Shown piece by piece: positions 8,401-17,400 of a DNA stretch of 44,165 bases. Within the stretch, counting starts at the first letter, position 1. Every line of letters starts with the position of its first letter. Made by a program: the position numbers and the translations under genes. The DNA lies in the NCBI GenBank assembly GCA_964587655.1, contig CAZPMT010000034.1, positions 1-44,165 on the forward strand, written 5' to 3'. A model generated the notes under the pieces. The model was not told where the DNA came from. It did no database searches and saw only the letters and a list, made by a program, of their open reading frames with translations. The stretch comes from CAZPMT01 sp964587655. GTDB lineage: Bacteria > Hydrogenedentota > Hydrogenedentia > Hydrogenedentales > SLHB01.

Positions 8401-11400
8401 TACGTGCCGGCCGCGGCGAAAACGTGCGAGATCGTCGCGGACACGGGCTGTTTCGGCGAACCGTCGCCAAAGTCCCACTCGCCGCTGCTGTAGCCCGTCG
8501 AGTTGTTGGTGAAGGTGACGGTCAACGGAGTCACGCCGCTGACGGGATCCGGGACGAACGAGGCATCCGTCGCCTGGTACACCGTGACAGACTGAGGCAG
8601 TGAGGTCTCGTCGAGCGCGCCAGCCGGACCGACCATCGTCAGCGTGACGTTGTACATGCCCTTCTGCTGGTAGGTGTGGCAGGGATCCGGGTCGCCCTTC
8701 GCCTGCGTCACGATCGTCCCATCGCCGAAATTCCACCTCAGGGATTCGTAGTAGCCCCGTGATTCGTTCTTGAAGCAGACGTCCTCGGGAGCAATAACGA
8801 CCGTTGGCGTTGTGGCGGAAAAGGCCGGGACCGGCGCCGTGATGGTGATGAGGTTCGGTACGGTCTTCGTGTCGGAATCGCCCGTACGTGAAGCCGTCAG
8901 CGAAACCGTGAAGTCCCCTTTCTTCTTGTATATGTGTTTCGGATCCGTCTCGGCGGATTTCGGGCTGCCGTCGCCGAAATTCCATTCGAGGGCCGTGAAG
9001 TCGCCGACCGAGAGGTTCGTGAAGGAGACTTCCGTACCGGCTATGCCCGTGGTGGGCTCGGCCGTGAAATCGGCGTGAATCTTCTCGTAAACCGTGATGT
9101 AATTCGGTATACAGACAATGTCGGTGGAGCCCGGGCCACACACGGTCAGGCAGACCGTGTAGACGCCCGGATTGTCGTAAGTGTGGTGCACGGTGGCCTC
9201 CGGCTCCAACGGGGGCACGTGGCCACTGCCGTCGCCAAAGTCCCAACGGAAACAATCACAGTCGCCTGTCGAGGTGTTTGTGAACGTCACTGTCAATGGC
9301 GCGATGCCGGACGTCTTGTCCGCGGAGAACGCGGCAGCGCAGGCAACGTACACCGTTATGTAATCGGTCTTCTGTTCGACATCCGTCCCGCCCGGTCCCG
9401 AGATCGTAAGTTTAACGGTGTAACGTCCCGGCGCCTTGTACTCATGCTCTTGTTTCTCCCCGGGCTGAGCTTCAACCGGAGGCGTGCCGTCCCCGAAGAC
9501 CCACACACACTTATTGTAGTCGCCGGTGGACTTGTCCGTGAAGTTGGCGGTAAGCGTTCCGATGCCGCTTGTAACGTCCGCGGAGAATTCCGCGTTAGCC
9601 GGTGTATAGACCGTTATCAGGTTGGTCTTGCAGGCCGGATCCGATTCGCCATGGCCGGAAATCATCAGACAAACGCTATATACCCCGGGCCGAGTGTAGG
9701 TATGCTTCGGGTCGGGCTGGCCTTTGGAGAGGGTCACCCCTTCACCGTCGCCGAACTGCCAGTCGCTGGACGTGTAGTCGCCCGTCGAGGTGTTGCGGAA
9801 CTGCACCGCAAGCTGGCCTATGCCGCTGACGGGCGTCGCCGTGAAATCCGCGTTCAACGGCGTGTAAGTGATGATGGAGCGGATCTTCGTGGAAGCTCCT
9901 GCAGCCGACGTCACGGTATGCGTCACGACGTACGTGGCGCCAATCGTTGCGTTATAGGTATGCGTCGGATTTTGCAGGGAGCTCGTATTGTCGCTGCTGC
10001 CTGCGTCGCCGAAATCCCACGCCCACGACGTGATAGGTTCGTCTTCGCCCGCCGTGGACGTGTCCGTGAATTGCACCGTCACGGGGGCGAAACCGGTGGC
10101 CGGGCTTATTTCATACGAGAAGCCGGCATTCGGTCCCAAGCTTTCATACGCGCCCATGTCAATCCTGCCGCCCGCTGGCTGCGGACGCGACTTGCCGCGG
10201 ATGTCTGTGGCAGGGACTCCAGCGCCGCCGATGCCCGAGTCTTTGCAGGGAGACAGTTCACCTTGCAGACGGAAATCGCCGGTCTCCGGATTGACGAACA
10301 TCGGATCGGCATCGATATTGCCGCTCTCGCCTTCACCCTCTCCTTCACCCTCTCCTTCACCTTCACCCTCGCCTTCGCCTTCACCCTCGCCTTCGCCTTC
10401 GCCTTCGCCTTCGCCTTCACCCTCGCCTGAGATGTTGTATCCGAGATCCTCGAGTACGCCAATCTCCACGGGCGCATATTCGCGAGTCATGTCGCCGTAG
10501 TCGCTGAACGGCCCCATTACGATGTTATTGGCGATGCCCGGCATCCAGTGGGACAGGCTGCTGCCGTATTCGAACGGAGAGGGCGCGTAGACGAAGGGCT
10601 TGGAGCCAAAAGCCGCGACGCCGTGGGCGCCTTTGTATCGAACGCCGTTGTCGGCTCCGGTCAAGTCCCTGACTGCACCGCGGAACGACGGCGGATTGCC
10701 GCCGAAGAGGTCCTTGCCTTTTCCGGTCTCAAGATAATCGTCCCAATAGGTGTAGGTGTCAGTGTAAAACTGACTGTATCCCCTCTCATCGCTCAGGCTT
10801 GCAATACCAAGGCCGTGGGTAACCTCGTGAAGCAAGACCGATCTTAGGTCCAGCTTGTCTGGAGGCGATATGCCTGTATCCTGGTACCACCCCCAGCCAA
10901 AGTCCACCACTGCGACGATGTCAGGCACGTCTCCAGCGGGGTCATTGCCCGTGGTAATATGATCGAAGGCAAACCCATTCGTGAAACCGGGGTCTGTCCA
11001 GTAGTACGAGCCGGACGCGGCCAAGAAGCCCGTCCCGTCTACTTCCGATTCGACGAACAGGATGTCGCAACTGCCGGTATTCTTCAGCACCGTGTTGAGA
11101 TAGGATAGCACCCCGGCCACACGGGCTCGGCGCGCAACTCCATACGCCGGATCGTCAAACCCGATACCGTTGTGTACGTTCATGTCATCATAGTAGACGT
11201 TAAACGTTATTCCGCCCGCCTTCTCGGTGGCTTGCGGCGGATACGTACGCATGGCATGCCGGCCCGGATTGTCGAGGTCCACGAGTTCGGCGCGGCCGGA
11301 AGACGGTACGTAGATAACGGATCTGCCCTGGCTTTCAGCCTTGGCGCCTGACTTGGCGCCACTCCCCTTGACATCAGAGTGGCTTACACTCGTCGAACTG

Positions 11401-14400
11401 GTCGTGTCGGTATAGATTTCCTGTTCGCCACCGTCGTTCCACAGGATGCAGTTCTTGATGTTCGCGGACGAGCTGAACAAATCGGCGAGTGCGCCGCCCC
11501 GGTACGAAACGTTTCCGTAGAACGTGCAGTTCGTGATCGTCGGCGAAGCATACGCGTCGTACACGGCCCCTCCGTGGCGGTTCACCGTATTGGACGTTAA
11601 GAGGCAGTTCACGATCGTCGGCGACGACTTCATGTTGAAGATAGCGCCACCGTCGGAGGAGGCGGTGGTGGCGATGTTATCGGAGAAGACGCATTTCGAG
11701 AAGATGGGGAATGGCGCGCCGCTCAGCGAGTTGTCATTGTAGACCGCTCCGCCTCCCCAGTAGGCGCTGTTGGCCGTGAAAGTGCAGTTGCGGATAGTCG
11801 GCGCGCAATCCACGTTGTACATGCCGCCGCCCCAACCGCGTTCGTCGAATCCGTCGGCGCTGCCGCCCGTGATCGTTAGACCATCAAGTACGGCGCCAGT
11901 CGCGCCCGTCACCACATGATATGCGGGCCGGCCCCTGTACGCCGTCGATCCGTCAATCGTGGTGACGTTTCCAGCCCAATTACGCTCGGCGCGGCTCGTT
12001 TCCGTGCCGACGAAACCGCCGTACACCCTTATATCTTCGGCCAGAACCAACGACCCCGTGCTGTTGGCGCGCTCCTCGCCGTACACTCCCATCTTGACCC
12101 AGACTTCTTGGGGCATAGCGGCTTTCGATGCCTGGGCCGCCGCCGCCGCGTCTATGCCTTCCTGGATTGTTCGAAACGCCAGAGCCCAAGAGGTCCCCGT
12201 CGGAACAACCGCGACACTGTCGACATCTACGTACCACTCCTGGCCCGGGATCTCACCTTCGCCCTCGCCTTCACCCTCGCCTTCACCCTCGCCTTCACCC
12301 TCGCCCTCGCCCTCGCCTTCACCTTCACCTTCGCCCTCACCCTCACCTTCACCTTCACCAACGGTGAGTCTTACCTCGCGATTCTCGGAAAGGGTGGGCA
12401 CGGCCGTGAGATTACTGAAGGTCACAACGCTCACGTGTTCGTCGATCGGGAGGCCGCCAGCCGCGTCCTGATCGATATATACTCCGACTGCGACATCGCC
12501 GCCTGCGCTGAGCGAGCCCCGGAGCGAGCCCCGAATCGCTTGCGTGGGTTCTATCTTGAATCCAACCCAGTTTTCCGTACGCGTCACGGCGTAGGTCAGC
12601 GCGGCTTTGCTCGAGTTATGCAGGGTGTAGTTGATGAACGCCGGAATGAACGGCCCTCCAACCGGCCCGGAAGAGGCAAAGTCCGTGGGCGGGGTGATCT
12701 GCAGGCTGCCCGCGGCGCTGATGTCGCCATAGAGCACGACCTCGGTGTTGTCACCGACCATCACTGTCTGCCGGAATACCGTTCCGTCGGGCAGTTTCAC
12801 CTCGACCGTCTGGAGACCTTCGGGCACTCCGATCAAGGTGAACGCGCCGGTGAAGCTGGTGTAGACGGCGCTCTGGTCCTGCATGCCCTTCTCGAGTCTG
12901 AACGGCTCGGCCGGAACGACGCTTACACCGGCGCCCTCGATGGGCTCGCCCGAAATATCGAGCACTTTGCCCGCAAGCACGGGCGCGTCCACATAGATCG
13001 ACTCCGAGTCTCCCGCCTTGGCGGCGTCACGGCGATCAAGATCCAGGCGGAAGTCTACGACGTTGTGCGAGCCGGGGAACAGCCGGATTATTCCGGAGTC
13101 CGCCAGCGGCTCCGAAATGTAACGCTTCGTCGGGCTGGTCTTGCGCGCGATGCCGTAGTAGTCTCCCGGCGGGAGATCTCGGATGACGTAGTGGCCATTG
13201 AGATCCGTGAAGGCCTTTCCGACGCCGAACCCGAATGTGACTTCCGCGTGCGCAACCGGGAGCCACGTGACAGCGCCGCTCTTCTCGAATGCAACGACGA
13301 CTGTGCCCTGGACATCTACAAATTCGTTGCCCGCAAGCGGAGTCATCTCGTGGTCCTCGCGCGTATTGCCGGAGATATCCACGAAGAAGGTGTAAGACTC
13401 GAAACCGGATCGCATCATCATCACCGGCCAGCCCGTCCCTTCAGGCACCTCCGCCATACGGAAGTAGCCGCTGCGATCGGTGCTTGTGCGGAAGGATTCG
13501 GCCATGATGCCCGGCGGCATTATGACGCGCACCGCTTCAAGCGGACCTACGACGCCTGTGTCCGGGTCAGGCCCTGTGACGGTGCCGTCGAAGGTGTACG
13601 ATCTGGCGGCCATGTTCACGGGCTTGGGCGCCAGCGTGGAATTGCACGTGACGCATACCTTCACGGGGCCGTATTGCAGGAAGCCATCTCTGCGCGCCAC
13701 AAGCCAGTAACATTGATCGGGCTCGATCGCCTCCAGGACGAAGTCCCCCGGCGGCCAGTCTTCGGTTTGCCTCGAATCCAGATAGGTGGGCGCCCAGTTC
13801 AAGGCGCCGACGTAGTCAGTGTCGCCGTAGAGGCGAACGGTGGCAAGGTTCAGCCCCCACACACCGTCGGACGGCGACACGTGAACATTGCCTCGCAACC
13901 CGGCGGCGTTGACGGTGAAGGACGCCGGACGCAGACTCGTCTCGAGCGTCACGGCATCCTGGACATCGACCAGGAACACATAGCGGCCCGGCACCGGCAG
14001 GAAGACTGTTATGCGGTCCATGCTCGTGGAACCGTGTGGCAGCAGGCCCAAAGCCGGGTTGTCCGGCGATTCGCGCCAGTCGAACCGCAAGCGGTTCAGG
14101 CCCGAAGAAGCCTCCGATTCCGAGGCATCCAACAGGACGGCTTCACCCGTAGTCCGGCACATGGGTTCGACAGCCACAGCAATTGCCCGAGGGCGTTCGG
14201 ACTCGATGCCTGGGTATATGCCACCCGACAACACGATGTCCTGTTCAAGATGCGGCCACGCTTGTTCTACCGATGCCGGCGGCGGAATCTGCACGATGGT
14301 TGTGCTCTCGGTATAGCCCCACGCGGGCGGCGCCTCCGCCTGGATAGCCTGCTGTCCTTCGCCAACATCAATCAGTTGGAAGTAACCCGTGGCATCCGTG

Positions 14401-17400
14401 ATGTCCGAAGGCGCGAGCACCGTGCCGTTCACTATGCCCACGGTTATGCCCGGCAGGACCTTTCCGGTGGCCGAGTCGGTGACCACGCCGGTCACGGTCG
14501 CCCCGCGGTCAGCGAACATGACCTGGAAGTCGCGGATTGTGTTCGTCCCCGGCGGCGCCCACACGTTCCATTCCCGCACGGGCTCGTAGCCATTCTTCGT
14601 CAGCGTCATGTAGTAGTAGCCGGACGCGATATTGGTGAACCTATACTTTCCGTCAGCATCCGTGTTGTTGAAGATGCCGGAGCCCAACGAGACGCGAACG
14701 TTCGGCACCGGCGTCCCGAGGCCGGCCAATGTGACCGAGCCGCTGAGAGACGCGACGCCCGCATCCGGCTCGAGCGACAACGAAAGCCAGTCGCTCTGTT
14801 GGTCACGCCACACCCGGAGTGTATAGCCCGTGTCCGCGCCGAACGTATTCGTATCGCGATGTTTGACCTGAAGGTAATACAACCCGTCCTGGGGCACGAC
14901 AAGCGAAAGGAGAGACGACAGGTCGCCCGGACTGCGATTGTCGTTAGCTAGCGGCAGGCCACCAAGTCCCAAAACGGCATTACCCGTCTCATCAAACAGT
15001 GCGATCACCGTATCGCACCGAGGGCCGAGCCCGGTCGTTTCCATCGAAATGATGTCGCCGAAATCTGCCGAAAAAACCACCCAATCCTGGTCGCTTCCGT
15101 TGAGTGAACTCAAGAAAGTATGGGCCTGCTCCGGGCCGTCCACGCCAATCCACTTGGCCGCGGTCCACACGTTGTCCGACTCGTAGTTGTCGGCTCTGTT
15201 GGTCTGCCACACGCGGATCGCATAGGCCGTATTCCTCCCGTCCTGCGACGTATCCATATTCCGCACTTCCACGAAGTATGGCCCGGCGCCTGCCGGCGTG
15301 AAGGAGAGATACGAAGAGCGATCGCCGTTGCCGCGGTCGTTGTTGACCATGAGCAAGCGGGCCGTTTGGTCATACAACCAAATGGAAGTGTCGCATCGCG
15401 AACCCAGGAACAGGGTCTCGATGGAGACGGGCGCTCCTGCCGTAGCACTAAAGGAAACCCAATCTGTGTCGGAGAGCGGAATGCTGGGATAGAGATTGTG
15501 GACCTGCGGCGGGTCGCCGACCCCGATGGTCATGGCAACACCCATGGATGAATCCGGCTCATACGGGTCGCTGATAGCGGCGTTCAAGCGCATCGCTTCC
15601 GTGACCGTATTGATGGGCAGCGGGCCCGGAGAGATGTTGATGTCCCGCACCTCCGGCAGGTAGGGAACGCCTATGGGCCCCTGCAACTGCATGATCCATG
15701 AGCCAAACGGCACGTCCGAGATCTCGAAGATGCCGTTCTGGTCCGTGCTGTCGGTGTAGACCAGGCCCAACAGGCCCGGAATGATCACGACGTTCGCCCC
15801 GGCGATGCCCAGGCCCGTGGTGCGGTTGACAATCTGGCCGCGCAACGTCTCCAAATATCCGCGACCGATCTCCAGATCGTACCGCACATCGTTCGGGCCG
15901 GGATCCGGACGCACTACGGCTTGGAGCACCGGCGGGGTCTCAAAACCATCGCGCGTGACCCGTAGGTAGTAGCCGCGCGCCCGAGAAACGCTCTCGGGAT
16001 ACACGCAGTTCAAGACGTAACGGCCCAAAGAGTCGGAAATGGCCGCGCTCTCCGGGGGCGTCGCACTCAGCGGGTACCCTAGGTCCGCGGCAGACTGATC
16101 ATCATATGCTTCGATATGAGCATCGGGCACGCGGACCACGCCGTCGGATGGAGAAAAACTCACCAACCCATAAAGGCCGGGCACGTAGACGACGATTGTT
16201 TCGGTGTTACTGACGTCGATGCCATCGCTTGCCTGGACCTCGAATTCATACCGGCCCGGACGCGGGAAGAAGACCGGCACTTCCTGCATGGACTCGCTGC
16301 CCGCAGGGATCACGGGCACGTGGAGAGCGCTGTAATCCTGGATGATACTCGGCACCGGATTGTAGAAGTGCTCCCGCCAACTGAACGAGAACTCGCTGTC
16401 GTCTGAATCATAGACTTCGGAGACTTTGAGAACCCGCTCCACATAGACTCCGGAAGCGTTGAGAACCTGCTCCATACAGCCTGTCAGGAAAATCTGGTCA
16501 TTCTCGACCACGATCCGCGGTGGCGCGTTCTCAGTTACAGTAATGGCCATAGGTTCCGACGTGTCGGACAACCCCAGACTCGTGGTCACGGTTAAGCGTA
16601 CCTCGTAGGGGGGGCCCGCCTCGATGTAGACGTGGGTTGGCGGATTCTGAACATCGCTTGTTGAGCCATCTCCAAGATCCCATAGCCAATCGGTGATCGG
16701 GTCGCCTTCCGGCGACGCGGAATGGTCTGTAAAATCAACGTTTAGCGGCGCCTTCCCAGAGGTCGTACTAGCCTTGAAACCTGCTGTGGGCAACCCGCCC
16801 TCTGACACAGTGATGAGATCCGAAGCTGTGCTGGTGCCCACGGCTGTAGTCACTCTAAGAGTGACCGTGTAATTGCCCTTTGAGTTGTAAGGGTGATTCG
16901 GATTCTGCAGGATGCTTGTATTCTCGGGGCTGCTGGGGTCGCCGAAATTCCAGGCCCAACTTGTAATCGTAGAAGTGCCGGGATCCGATTTGTCCGTGAA
17001 CTGAACAGGCAGGGGGGCATTCCCAATAGCCCGATCGGCCACGAACCTTGCCTGCGGCGGAATGTTTACTGTGATGTAATCTGTCTTTGTCTCCGTGTTA
17101 CTGCCCACGGCGGTCGTCACGGTGAGAGACACGGTGTACACACCCGCAAGCACGTACTTGTGGTCGTCGGGGTTCTGTTCCGTGCTGGTCTTCCCGTCGC
17201 CGAAATCCCAGGCCCAATCTGCAGTATCAGGAGAAGTGCCCAGATCCGAAGCGTCCGTGAAATGAACCATAAGCGGCCAATTCCCGGACCTCGGAGAGGC
17301 GGCAAAGTCGGCGACAGGCGGAAGTGGAGTAACAGTAATATAGTTTTCTTTAGTCTCACAGTCTGATCTGATCAGACCGTCTGAGGCCACCTCCGAGAAA

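Noticed and set aside
6609..10430. Long plus-strand open frames opposite the C-terminal PKD repeats
   Set aside because: They mirror the repeat structure of the real gene, have no signal or fold pattern, and lack ribosome sites.
11916..14951. Open frame of 1,011 codons on the plus strand opposite the giant gene
   Set aside because: Antisense shadow in GC-rich sequence: Arg-rich without any domain pattern, and the Gly-Glu tract reads as a meaningless Phe-Thr/Leu-Ala run.
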